A stretch of 16,226 nucleotides of DNA from Pseudomonadota bacterium (GTDB taxonomy: Bacteria; Pseudomonadota; Alphaproteobacteria; Rhizobiales; Devosiaceae). The notes below the pieces were generated by a model that was not told where the DNA came from, ran no database searches, and saw only the letters and a program-made list of their open reading frames with translations. Position numbers and translations under genes: made by a program. The stretch is from positions 1 through 16,226 of the forward strand of contig JAEYZJ010000146.1 of the NCBI GenBank assembly GCA_023430705.1, given 5' to 3'. Shown here one piece after another: positions 1-6,198 of this stretch (position 1 is its first letter; each line of letters starts with the position of its first letter).

Positions 1-126
1 GCGGGGATACAGATCATGCGCTCAGCACTGAGCCCGGCAGGATTACTACAGGAGGCAGGTGCACGCGATTGGGATTCAGTTTCGAGCCCCAGGGCCGTGC
101 ACATCCCATTCCAACGGCGCAAGTGA
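1..126 (+). other. Open frame at window edge, possible 3' end of an upstream gene
   Basis: Frame 1 is open from the window edge to a TGA at 124-126, giving 41 residues that I do not recognise. A second frame is open from position 3 through 287, so openness alone is weak evidence in GC-rich DNA. If it is a gene tail, the thiocyanate hydrolase leader would be only about 110 bases. Bases 20-33 form a 6+6 inverted repeat with a 2-base centre, listed separately. Nothing else in bases 1-223 is recognisable. Confidence 0.2.
20..33. repeat. Short perfect inverted repeat upstream of the thiocyanate hydrolase genes
   Basis: GCTCAG-CA-CTGAGC: two 6-base arms around a 2-base centre. The centre is too short for a stable hairpin, so if it is functional it would be a dimeric-regulator site. 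It lies about 200 bases before the first thiocyanate hydrolase start codon. It may also fall inside an upstream coding region and be chance. Confidence 0.2.
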
Positions 127-235
127 GGTCGCGCCAGGCGAGATCAGCTGAAGGCCAGATACTGCAGCCATTCAGACCGATCGTCGCGACCGATGAGCCG
201 CCTGCCTTGAAACGAAAAACAATGGAGATAGCGCG

Positions 236-1081
236 ATGCCATCACCGAGCGAAACCCGCAAGATTTACGACACCGGCTCCCAATTGATGCCGGCGATCCA
301 TCAAGAGCAGGACTGGCCTTACGAAGTTCCTCATATCCGTTACGAGGCCCTTATATGGCCCACGCACGATGTCGGGGGCCAGCCCTACGCGCCTCAAATA
401 TTCGAAGAGAAAGAGGACGAGGAGTGGGAGAACAACGTCTACATCACCTGTGAGGTCCTCGGCTTCAGGGGCATGTGGAACGCCGAAGAAAGGCGCCGTC
501 GCTACGCCAACGACATAGGCATGACCCTCTATTACGGCTTCCCCTACAACGCCCGCTGGATCTGGGGCGCTGCGAAAATGCTCGTCGACAAGAACTATTT
601 TTCGCTGCTCGAACTGCAGGGGAAGATTGCCGAGATCAGGGAACGGCTGGGAGTAAACTCCAACCGCGGTGGTCACGCTCCGTCGAACATCAACCACGGC
701 GACACGAGCCAGATTCACACCCAGACCGGCAAATCCACATCCGGCAAGTACATCAACTACGGGCCCAAGCCTCCCTGGGAACCCACTGGTGGAATCCAGC
801 CTGGCCGCTTCAAGGTCGGTGACCGCGTTCGCGTGAAGGACCTGCCGGCGATCTTCTACACCCGGACCCAGATGTATGTCCGGAACATGACCGGCACGAT
901 CGCTGCCCTGACATATCCGGACCTGGTTCCCGCCGACGAGGCCTGGGACCGATACGACGCACCCCAGGAGCAGTACTACATCGTCCGGTTCCAGCAGAAG
1001 GATCTCTGGGCCGAGTATCCGTTCGAAAACGACACCCTTCAGAGCGAATACCCGGACATGTGGCTCGAAGCCGCGGACTGA
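236..1081 (+). CDS. scnBA: Thiocyanate hydrolase, fused beta-alpha subunit (nitrile hydratase beta-like)
   Basis: This is the non-catalytic partner chain of a cobalt thiocyanate hydrolase (thiocyanate + 2 H2O to carbonyl sulfide + ammonia + hydroxide), cytoplasmic. Residues 1-140 resemble the separate beta subunit of the Thiobacillus thioparus enzyme: HDVGG at 44-48, a Glu-rich stretch at 57-65, then FRGMWNAEERRRR at 77-89. Residues about 178-281 resemble its alpha subunit: FKVGDRVRVKDLP at 192-204, FYTRTQMYVRN at 207-217, and KDLWAEY with ENDTL near the end. A Gly/Ser/Asn/His-rich stretch (141-177) links them. The 281 residues nearly equal the sum of the two separate subunits (about 157 and 126, from memory). 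The overall order is that of a whole nitrile hydratase beta chain. The ATG at 236 follows GGAG (224-227) at good spacing. The catalytic gamma gene follows after 32 bases. A conventional nitrile hydratase beta chain is the alternative, but the gamma match favours thiocyanate hydrolase. Confidence 0.88.
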   Translation: MPSPSETRKIYDTGSQLMPAIHQEQDWPYEVPHIRYEALIWPTHDVGGQPYAPQIFEEKEDEEWENNVYITCEVLGFRGMWNAEERRRRYANDIGMTLYYGFPYNARWIWGAAKMLVDKNYFSLLELQGKIAEIRERLGVNSNRGGHAPSNINHGDTSQIHTQTGKSTSGKYINYGPKPPWEPTGGIQPGRFKVGDRVRVKDLPAIFYTRTQMYVRNMTGTIAALTYPDLVPADEAWDRYDAPQEQYYIVRFQQKDLWAEYPFENDTLQSEYPDMWLEAAD

Positions 1082-1113
1082 CCGAAGCACCGGCCTAGCC
1101 ATAGGAGAAGAAC

Positions 1114-1872
1114 ATGGCAAATACACAAAACCACGGCCACGACCATTCGGGAGACGGGGGCCACGATCATCCCGCGGCGCCGATGGTCGACGAAATTTCC
1201 GACTTCGAAGTTCTGGAACTGGCTGTCCGTGAACTGGCGATCGAGAAAGGCCTGTTCACCGCCGAAGATCACCGAGCGTTCTCCGAATGGAACGACGCGA
1301 GATCGCCGGCCGCGGGCTCACGAATGGTGGCAAAGGCCTGGACTGACCCGGCATACAAAGCCCGGGTGTTCGACGACCCCCTTGCTGCCAGCAAGGAGGT
1401 CGGGGTCGACTGGAGCGAGCCGTCCGGGTTCGGGACGACAAGCGACTACATGCACCTGACCGTGCTCGAAGATACGCCGGCGCTGCATCATGTGATCGTG
1501 TGCACGCTCTGCTCATGCTATCCGCGGCCGTTGCTCGGCCACTCGCCATATTGGTACCGTGCGCCCAACTACCGTCGCAGGATCGTCCGCTGGCCACGCG
1601 AGGTGCTGGCGGAGTTCGGATTGATTGTCCCGCCCGAGGTCGAGCTGCGGGTGGAGGACTCCAACGCAAAGAGCCGCTTCATGGTCCTTCCGGTACGGCC
1701 CGAGGGCACCGAGGGCTGGACCGAGGACCAACTCGCCGAGATCGTTACCCGCGACACCATGATCGGCATTGCCATGCCAAAGCCTGGCAGGACCTCGGAC
1801 GGTCCCAGGCCGATCCACAAGGCCAGCCGACCGGTCCATAGCGGTGGCAGGCCGACGGAGGCCGCACCATGA
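1114..1872 (+). CDS. scnC: Thiocyanate hydrolase gamma subunit (cobalt-binding, catalytic)
   Basis: Catalytic subunit, 252 residues, of the nitrile hydratase alpha superfamily. The metal claw C130-T-L-C133-S-C135 is the cobalt type (Thr after the first Cys; iron enzymes usually have Ser). In the family the second and third Cys are oxidised to sulfinic and sulfenic acids. The surroundings (YPRP at 136-139, SPYWYR, PNYRRR, VRWPR, VLAEFG, RPEGTEGWTEDQLAEIVTRD) follow my recollection of the T. thioparus gamma chain nearly residue for residue, and differ from nitrile and amide enzymes that have YPWP or TAWP. The N-terminus is His-rich (seven residues between 7 and 19 are His, Asp or Gly repeats of the HGHDH kind), as in T. 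thioparus. AGGAG at 1103-1107 lies 6 bases before the ATG. The stop overlaps the next start (ATGA), implying coupled translation with the activator gene. Confidence 0.93.
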   Translation: MANTQNHGHDHSGDGGHDHPAAPMVDEISDFEVLELAVRELAIEKGLFTAEDHRAFSEWNDARSPAAGSRMVAKAWTDPAYKARVFDDPLAASKEVGVDWSEPSGFGTTSDYMHLTVLEDTPALHHVIVCTLCSCYPRPLLGHSPYWYRAPNYRRRIVRWPREVLAEFGLIVPPEVELRVEDSNAKSRFMVLPVRPEGTEGWTEDQLAEIVTRDTMIGIAMPKPGRTSDGPRPIHKASRPVHSGGRPTEAAP

Positions 1873-2249
1873 GCGGGAGCAGTGTCGGTAAGCAGGAGCA
1901 GCCCCAAGGGCATTACGTCGACCTGCGTCGCATCGCGTTGCTCGAGTCCTTGCAGAACGAGGATCAAACCTGGGCCAAGCTTGCGCCCCGCTGGTGCGTC
2001 ACCAACCCGGATCCGCCATGGCAGGTCTGCCTTGATGCAACCTGCGACGCTCTGTCAGCGGGCGGCGCCCTTGATTCACTCGAACGGCGGCACGCCGAGG
2101 ACGAGCTTGAGACAGTGTACAGCGAGATTCCGAATCCGGAACGTCAGCTCCTCGCACTCGCTCACATCATGGTCAGCCGCGGGCTGCTGACCGAGGAGGA
2201 GCTCGCCCGTCAAATCCGCGCCGTCAGAGCACGACTTGAGGCTGTCTAG
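1869..2249 (+). CDS. Thiocyanate hydrolase/nitrile hydratase accessory protein (P15K-like activator)
   Basis: A 126-residue soluble protein. Its C-terminal half (AEDEL at 76-80, then PNPERQLLALAH at 89-99 and LLTEEELARQI) resembles the nitrile hydratase beta N-terminal and accessory-protein fold; the segment PDPPWQVCLDATCDAL fits the usual PW-x-A pattern of activators. Known relatives bind the catalytic subunit and promote cobalt insertion or cysteine oxidation; T. thioparus has P15K in this role. The ATG at 1869 overlaps the gamma stop codon and has GGAGG at 1857-1861. Three cysteines (43, 54, 59) could bind a metal, which is an inference. Position directly after the catalytic gene matches the usual order enzyme then activator. 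The family assignment is by motif and context, since this family is divergent. Confidence 0.72.
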   Translation: MSGSSVGKQEQPQGHYVDLRRIALLESLQNEDQTWAKLAPRWCVTNPDPPWQVCLDATCDALSAGGALDSLERRHAEDELETVYSEIPNPERQLLALAHIMVSRGLLTEEELARQIRAVRARLEAV

Positions 2250-2344
2250 GGACTGATGCTGCTCGTCGGACAAGCGGAAGACATGCTGTTTCCGGGCACC
2301 CAGCCACGGTGGCAGCGCAGATCGAGTTCGATGAGCAGATCCTT

Positions 2345-2377
2345 CGCCGTTCCGACAATGGACCGGAGTTCATTGCC
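2345..2377 (+). pseudogene. Possible IS3-family transposase (rve integrase domain) remnant
   Basis: Eleven consecutive codons read RRSDNGPEFIA. The core SDNGPEFIA is the hallmark around the second catalytic Asp of IS3-family OrfB integrase domains (D-D-E type). Neither the expected following helix nor the downstream Glu region is visible, and the frame continues into unrelated residues. If real, this is a scar of a former insertion. No terminal inverted repeats or target duplications were found. The match is short, so chance is possible. Confidence 0.35.
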
Positions 2378-2451
2378 GGAACGGAAAACTACGCTGTGAC
2401 TTGGCCGCCGGGCTTACGCCGCAGGAGATCCTACCAACCCGCATACAACTC

Positions 2452-2456
2452 GGAGA
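2452..2456 (+). promoter_or_regulatory. Ribosome binding site deciding the start at 2464
   Basis: GGAGA lies 7 bases before the ATG at 2464. The reading frame is open further upstream to a TTG at 2401, but that start lacks a comparable site and would add 21 residues overlapping the transposase scar's surroundings. Confidence 0.6.
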
Positions 2457-2463
2457 CAACAGC

Positions 2464-2775
2464 ATGCCCACCTTCGAAAAACGATTGGCGTGTGTGATCA
2501 AATCTGATGGCACGGTCGCCCGTGGCTACATGATCGACAAGTGCGAACTGAAGGGAGAAAATGAATACCTGATCACCTGGAAAATCCCGCTCCAGGGCGA
2601 GGCCAAGACGAACTTTGCAGGCACGATCGGCAGCGCTCTGGAAGAGGAAGTCCAGCCCGGCTTCATCACCGTCGGACTGACTCAAGATCCAAGTCAGATG
2701 CAGGTGCACACGTATGACGTGAGCGGCAAGCCCGCCCGCCGTTCATTTCACATCGCATGCTTCAGAGACGAGTAA
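2464..2775 (+). CDS. Hypothetical protein of 103 residues, unrecognised
   Basis: I do not recognise this family. The protein is soluble with no signal peptide or membrane segment. The alternation of hydrophobic and polar residues (KRLACVIKSDG, NEYLITWKI, GFITVGL, MQVHTYDV, SFHIACF) suggests a mostly beta fold. There are three Cys (10, 27, 99). It has a good ribosome binding site and sits between the thiocyanate hydrolase activator and the TauE/SafE transporter on the same strand, so a link to thiocyanate or sulfur handling is possible by context only. A terminator-like hairpin lies 12 bases after its stop. Confidence 0.65.
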   Translation: MPTFEKRLACVIKSDGTVARGYMIDKCELKGENEYLITWKIPLQGEAKTNFAGTIGSALEEEVQPGFITVGLTQDPSQMQVHTYDVSGKPARRSFHIACFRDE

Positions 2776-2786
2776 GTGGCAGTTGG

Positions 2787-2819
2787 CGGGCGAGAGTGAG
2801 CCACAGATCCTCTCGCTCG
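2787..2819 (+). terminator. Terminator-like hairpin after the 103-residue gene
   Basis: Arms CGGGCGAGAG (2787-2796) and CTCTCGCTCG (2810-2819) pair over 10 positions, one of them a G-U pair, around a 13-base loop. The hairpin starts 12 bases after the stop codon at 2773-2775. There is no T-run behind it, so it may be a pause site, an mRNA end-protecting stem or a Rho-linked terminator rather than an intrinsic one. The rest of 2776-2999 has nothing I recognise until the AGAGG at 2986-2990 that serves the transporter gene. Confidence 0.4.
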
Positions 2820-2999
2820 CATCGCTGCCATGAGTTGAAAGCGACGCAAAGTCGATGACGCATGCGTCCCTGCCCATGACCTCCGCAAACTCCTTCAGGT
2901 GAAGCTGGACTGCAGACCGAAGGGAACGTTTGTCGCAAGACCGGCTTCGGACATCACCACAACCAGCGTGCCCTTGGGCAAGAGCAGAGGTACCACGCC

Positions 3000-3809
3000 A
3001 TGGATGACCTCCTACTACGCATCGTAATTTTCGCAGTGGTTGGTCTGGCATCCGGATTCTTCGCGGGCCTGTTCGGTATCGGCGGAGGCACGATCCGCAT
3101 GCCGATCTTCATCTATCTGTTCCCATGGCTCGGCGTTGCCCATCCGGTGATGATGCACGTGGCAACCGCGACCTCAATGGCACTCGTCATACCGAGCGCA
3201 ATCACTTCGACCCTCAAGCACTACAAGCTCGGCGATCTGGACCTGGAGATATTCAAGACCTGGGCGATCGGCCTGGTTATCGGCGTCGTCATCGGATCGA
3301 TCCTGCTGCCCTTCGGTTCGACCGAAGTCCTGCAAGCCCTGTTCTCGATCTACATCGTCCTGGTCGGTTTCTACATCGCCTTCAATCGGGGGCGCTTTTC
3401 CTTGGGCAAGGAGCCGCCGAAAGGCGGAAAGATGATCGGTATCTCCGCGGTCGTCGGCTTCATCGCTGCGATGACCGGTACCAGCGGGGGCACGCTGACG
3501 ACACCGACCCTCTCGGCCTTCAACATGCAGCTGGAACGTGCGATGGCGATTGCGGCCGCGACCGGTTTGATCACTGGTACGGTGGGCGCGATCGGATCCA
3601 TCATCGGCGGCTGGAACGCCAAGGACCTGCCGTCTTTCACGCTCGGCTATGTCGACATCGCCATTTTCGCTGTGATGGTGCCGACAGTCATGATCGCGGC
3701 GCCGCTCGGCGTCAGTGTCAGCCACAAGATGAATGAGCGGACCTTGCAGCTCGCCTACGCGATTGTGCTCATTATCGTTGGCATTGATCTTTTGCGCCGG
3801 CTTTTCTGA
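3000..3809 (+). CDS. TauE/SafE family inner-membrane anion transporter
   Basis: A 269-residue, very hydrophobic protein with about eight membrane segments and the internal duplication typical of TauE/SafE (sulfite exporter) proteins: GFFAGLFGIGGG at 19-30 followed by Pro35, and GFIAAMTGTSGG at 153-164 followed by Pro169. The conserved TSMALVIPSA..ST..H segment at 58-74 is also typical. Family members carry sulfite, sulfoacetate, taurine-related or other small anions; substrate and direction cannot be read from sequence. Next to thiocyanate hydrolase, reasonable guesses are thiocyanate import or export of sulfur oxyanions formed after carbonyl sulfide oxidation. AGAGG at 2986-2990 lies 9 bases before the ATG. 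It sits 224 bases after the preceding gene, beyond a hairpin, so it may have its own promoter. Confidence 0.85.
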   Translation: MDDLLLRIVIFAVVGLASGFFAGLFGIGGGTIRMPIFIYLFPWLGVAHPVMMHVATATSMALVIPSAITSTLKHYKLGDLDLEIFKTWAIGLVIGVVIGSILLPFGSTEVLQALFSIYIVLVGFYIAFNRGRFSLGKEPPKGGKMIGISAVVGFIAAMTGTSGGTLTTPTLSAFNMQLERAMAIAAATGLITGTVGAIGSIIGGWNAKDLPSFTLGYVDIAIFAVMVPTVMIAAPLGVSVSHKMNERTLQLAYAIVLIIVGIDLLRRLF

Positions 3810-4112
3810 TTGACCGTAGCTTTGCGAGAACCTCGATGCCGGTGACGGTCTCCCTGCCGAACAGCACGGGGCCCCGCTGCGCCTCGAGGCTTAAAGCTCC
3901 CCATGACGCTCGTTGGATATTCGGAGTCGTCATTCCCATTTGAAGTCGATCGCCTCAAGCTCTGGCCAGTTCGGCATACGTGTAGATGCCGTTGCCGCTT
4001 CTTGGTCCGTCCTCCCGTTCACGACGGCAAGATGTCGCCGGCCACTGCAGGGACTGTCGCTTCCGACGAGCGCTAACGAAGTCACCATCAACTGGGGAGC
4101 TGGTGCGGCTAG

Positions 4113-4277
4113 TTCAGCCCACTAGCCGATCGGGTCTGCGTGCTCCGGCTCGGTCGCAAGGTCTTCGACGGCAACATGTCGTCGCTGAGCGCCACGGACC
4201 TCGTCGGACTGATGACCGGCGCCATGTCGGCAGACGTGAACACCGCCGCGCCGGCCGCACCACGACCTCGCGGATGA
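4113..4277 (+). pseudogene. Remnant of a sugar-type ABC transporter ATPase (C-terminus only)
   Basis: The frame 4113-4277 ends in TGA and its beginning reads LADRVCVLRLGRKVFDGN, then SATDLVGLMTGA. This is the very C-terminal end of the second nucleotide-binding domain of RbsA/XylG-like sugar ABC ATPases, where ADRVxVLRxGR and xxLVGLxTGA are typical. An in-frame TAG at 4110-4112 closes it upstream, and no Walker motifs are found before it. The remainder of the gene has been deleted or scrambled, and no partner permease or binding-protein gene is nearby. Confidence 0.6.
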
Positions 4278-4415
4278 AGTCGCCGTCTCGATCTGCGCCG
4301 TTCCCGAGGGTCCATTCTGGGAAGGCGCGATGTATTCGCTCCGCTACTGCGACGACGCTCCTTCTTAATAACCACCCCAATTGACCCTGCCCCTGCCCCG
4401 ATGGTCTGTCGGGAC

Positions 4416-4420
4416 AGGAG
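4416..4420 (+). promoter_or_regulatory. Ribosome binding site deciding the start at 4428
   Basis: AGGAG lies 7 bases before the ATG at 4428. It supports this start over the in-frame ATG at 4401, which would add nine residues not expected for the family and would place the AGGAG inside the coding region. Confidence 0.65.
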
Positions 4421-4427
4421 ACCTTCG

Positions 4428-4844
4428 ATGACCAGACTCACCATCACTGTCGGCGACTACACCTTCGATGCGCGGCTCGAGACGGAGCTGGCGCCCCTCA
4501 CCTGCGCCGCCTTTCTGAGCCGCCTGCCCTTCCACAGCGAGATCGTGCATGTGCGCTGGAGCGGCGAAGGCGTCTGGATACCGCTGGGCGACTATGACTT
4601 CGGTGTCGGCTACGAGAACGCCACCAGCCACCCCGCTCCGGGCCAGGTGATCCTGTATCCGGGCGGCGTGAGCGAGACCGAGCTGCTGCTCGCCTATGGC
4701 CCCGTGGCCTTCGCCAGCAAGGCGGGTCCGCTGGCCGGCAATCACTTCCTCACCGTCACCAGCAACCTCGACAATCTCCACCCTCTCGGTCGCGAGACGC
4801 TGTATCGCGGCGCCAAGGCCATCACCTTCGCGCTAGCCGAGTGA
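4428..4844 (+). CDS. DUF3830 family protein (cyclophilin-like fold)
   Basis: A 138-residue protein matching the DUF3830 family by motif memory: APLTCAAFLSRLPF near residues 22-35, HVRWSGEGVWIPLGD near 40-55, GYENATSHPAPGQVILYPGG near 61-80, then FASKAGPLAGNHF. The family is placed in the cyclophilin-like superfamily and has no established reaction. Members are often found with amidohydrolases, hydantoinases and ABC transporters, as here. It is the first gene of a + strand set, and its stop codon overlaps the start of the next gene (TGATG), so translation is probably coupled. A role as an isomerase or small-molecule-binding helper of the pathway is conceivable but unproven. Confidence 0.8.
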   Translation: MTRLTITVGDYTFDARLETELAPLTCAAFLSRLPFHSEIVHVRWSGEGVWIPLGDYDFGVGYENATSHPAPGQVILYPGGVSETELLLAYGPVAFASKAGPLAGNHFLTVTSNLDNLHPLGRETLYRGAKAITFALAE

Positions 4845-6184
4845 TGCCAGAGCATTTCGATACGGTTGTCGTAGGCGGGGGCATCGCAGGCCTTGCCGCG
4901 GCACATCGCCTTGCCGACCGGAACGTCCTCGTCCTCGAGGCAACCGACCGCGCCGGCGGCCGCATCCGCTCGCAGCACGATGGGGACTACTGGCTGAACT
5001 TCGGCGCCCACATGTTTGGCGGAGCGGGCAGTCTCGTCGGTGACCTCGTCGCCGAGCTGGGCCTCGACAGTCGGCCGATCAGAGGCGCGCTGCTGGGTGT
5101 CGCCCACAAGACGTCCCGCCTTTTCGGCGGGCGACTCGAGATGATCCCGCTGCGGCTGAAGCTGACACTGGCCGAACGCCTCAGCTTCATCGTTGCGGGC
5201 ATCGGGCTGCGGCTGGGAAGCGAGCGCATCGTGCCGGTCCTCCGCCGTCGCTCCGGCGAGGACGGCCCGGGCTGGCGGGCCCGCGTGCATGCCTATCGCA
5301 ATGACGAGACGCTTGCCGCGGCGCTCGGGAAGCTCGAGCCGGAGATCGCCCGCTTTCTCGAGGCATTTACAGAGCGCACCGGCGGCTCGCCGTCGGAGAT
5401 GGCTGCAGGCTACGCACTGCGCTCCTTCACCAATGTGTGGAGCAAGCATTCGCCGGGCTTCAACCTCTACGGCGGATCGGCCCAACTGCCTGATGCACTG
5501 GCGGCGCGGCTGGGTGACAGACTGCGGCTGGGCGCGCAGGTGAGCGCCGTGCGGCGCACCGACAACGGGGTCATTGTCGAGTACGTTCAGAACGGCCTAC
5601 AGCATCAGGTAACAGCCGACAGCGCGATCGTGGCGACCCCGGCCTATGTCACCGCCCGGATCGTGCGCGACCTTCCCGAGCCGACACTCGATGCGCTCAA
5701 CGCCATCCGCTACGGCGCCTTCCTGACCATGGCGATCCGCACCCGCGAGAAGGGATCGATGCCGTGGGACGGCAACTACGCCGTCGCTACGCCCACCCGC
5801 TCGTTCAGCGTGCTCTTCAACATGGCCACGACCCTGCGCACCGGACCTCGCCGACCGGGGGGCAGCATCATGCTCTTCCGTGGCGCCAAGGGCGCCAGCG
5901 CCCTGATGGAGAAAACCGACGCGCAGATCAAGTCGCAGTTCCTCGAGGACCTCTATGCCGAGTTTCCCGAGGCGCGGGAGGTCGTCGACAAGGCCGTCGT
6001 GCAGCGCTGGCCGGCCGGGGCGCCCTTCTCTTGGCCCGGCCGGGCCGCTCTCCAGCCGGCGCTCACGGCGTCGCTGGGCCGGGTCTTCCTCGCCGGGGAT
6101 TACCTTGAGTTCCCCAACATGGAAGCAGCGATCGCAACCGGCTACGAGGCCGCGGATCGGGCGCTCCACCTGCCCCAGGCATAG
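4844..6184 (+). CDS. FAD-dependent amine oxidase / protoporphyrinogen oxidase-like protein
   Basis: A 446-residue flavoprotein of the flavin amine oxidase superfamily. The dinucleotide-binding motif GGGIAG is at residues 11-16, the FAD-ribose-binding Glu at 32, and the family GGRIRS motif at 38-43. The C-terminal FAD motif is FLAGDYLEFPNMEAAIATG. It probably oxidises an amine, amino acid or related C-N or C-C bond; the substrate is unknown. Relatives include protoporphyrinogen oxidase and phytoene desaturase types, but no heme or carotenoid genes are nearby. I chose the ATG at 4844 over the GTG at 4841 because it overlaps the previous stop and gives a normal N-terminus. Together with the next gene it gives two FAD enzymes in a row. 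Confidence 0.8.
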   Translation: MPEHFDTVVVGGGIAGLAAAHRLADRNVLVLEATDRAGGRIRSQHDGDYWLNFGAHMFGGAGSLVGDLVAELGLDSRPIRGALLGVAHKTSRLFGGRLEMIPLRLKLTLAERLSFIVAGIGLRLGSERIVPVLRRRSGEDGPGWRARVHAYRNDETLAAALGKLEPEIARFLEAFTERTGGSPSEMAAGYALRSFTNVWSKHSPGFNLYGGSAQLPDALAARLGDRLRLGAQVSAVRRTDNGVIVEYVQNGLQHQVTADSAIVATPAYVTARIVRDLPEPTLDALNAIRYGAFLTMAIRTREKGSMPWDGNYAVATPTRSFSVLFNMATTLRTGPRRPGGSIMLFRGAKGASALMEKTDAQIKSQFLEDLYAEFPEAREVVDKAVVQRWPAGAPFSWPGRAALQPALTASLGRVFLAGDYLEFPNMEAAIATGYEAADRALHLPQA

Positions 6185-6198
6185 ACTAGGGCCACCAC

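Larger units (their letters stand above)
2250..2463. other. Intergenic stretch with a possible transposase scrap
   Basis: There is no intact gene in these 214 bases. The only recognisable piece is an in-frame IS3-type integrase motif near 2345-2377 (listed separately). The last bases hold the ribosome binding site of the next gene (GGAGA at 2452-2456). Confidence 0.5.
3810..4427. other. Gene-free stretch with decayed sequence
   Basis: These 618 bases hold no convincing intact gene. The right half has the decayed tail of an ABC ATPase (4113-4277, separate entry) followed by an open frame at 4261-4365 of unclear origin. The left half (3810-4110) has only short competing frames on both strands. 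It marks the border between the thiocyanate module and the nitrogen-compound catabolic locus. Confidence 0.6.

Noticed and set aside
175..194. Direct repeat GACCGAT at 175-181 and 188-194 upstream of the first thiocyanate gene.
   Set aside because: Seven bases, spaced 13 bases, not a whole helical turn; could easily be chance.
242..1126. Long - strand open frame of 294 codons opposite the thiocyanate hydrolase beta-alpha gene.
   Set aside because: It mirrors a clear + strand gene; long antisense frames are common in GC-rich coding DNA and the product has no recognisable motif.
2743..3051. - strand frame of 102 codons in the gap before the transporter gene.
   Set aside because: It overlaps the ends of two + strand genes, has no recognisable domain, and lacks a good ribosome binding site.
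3772..4088. Two short - strand frames joined by an ATGA overlap (52 codons at 3930-4088 and 53 codons at 3772-3933).
   Set aside because: Neither product is recognisable, no clear ribosome binding site precedes them, the second runs into the end of the TauE/SafE gene on the other strand, and third-position GC is not strongly biased. Most likely chance or decay.
4261..4368. Open + frame reading VPEGPFWEGAMYS, slightly like the start of SMP-30/gluconolactonase proteins.
   Set aside because: The similarity is a few residues only, no His/Glu metal ligands follow, and the frame closes at tandem stops after 35 codons.
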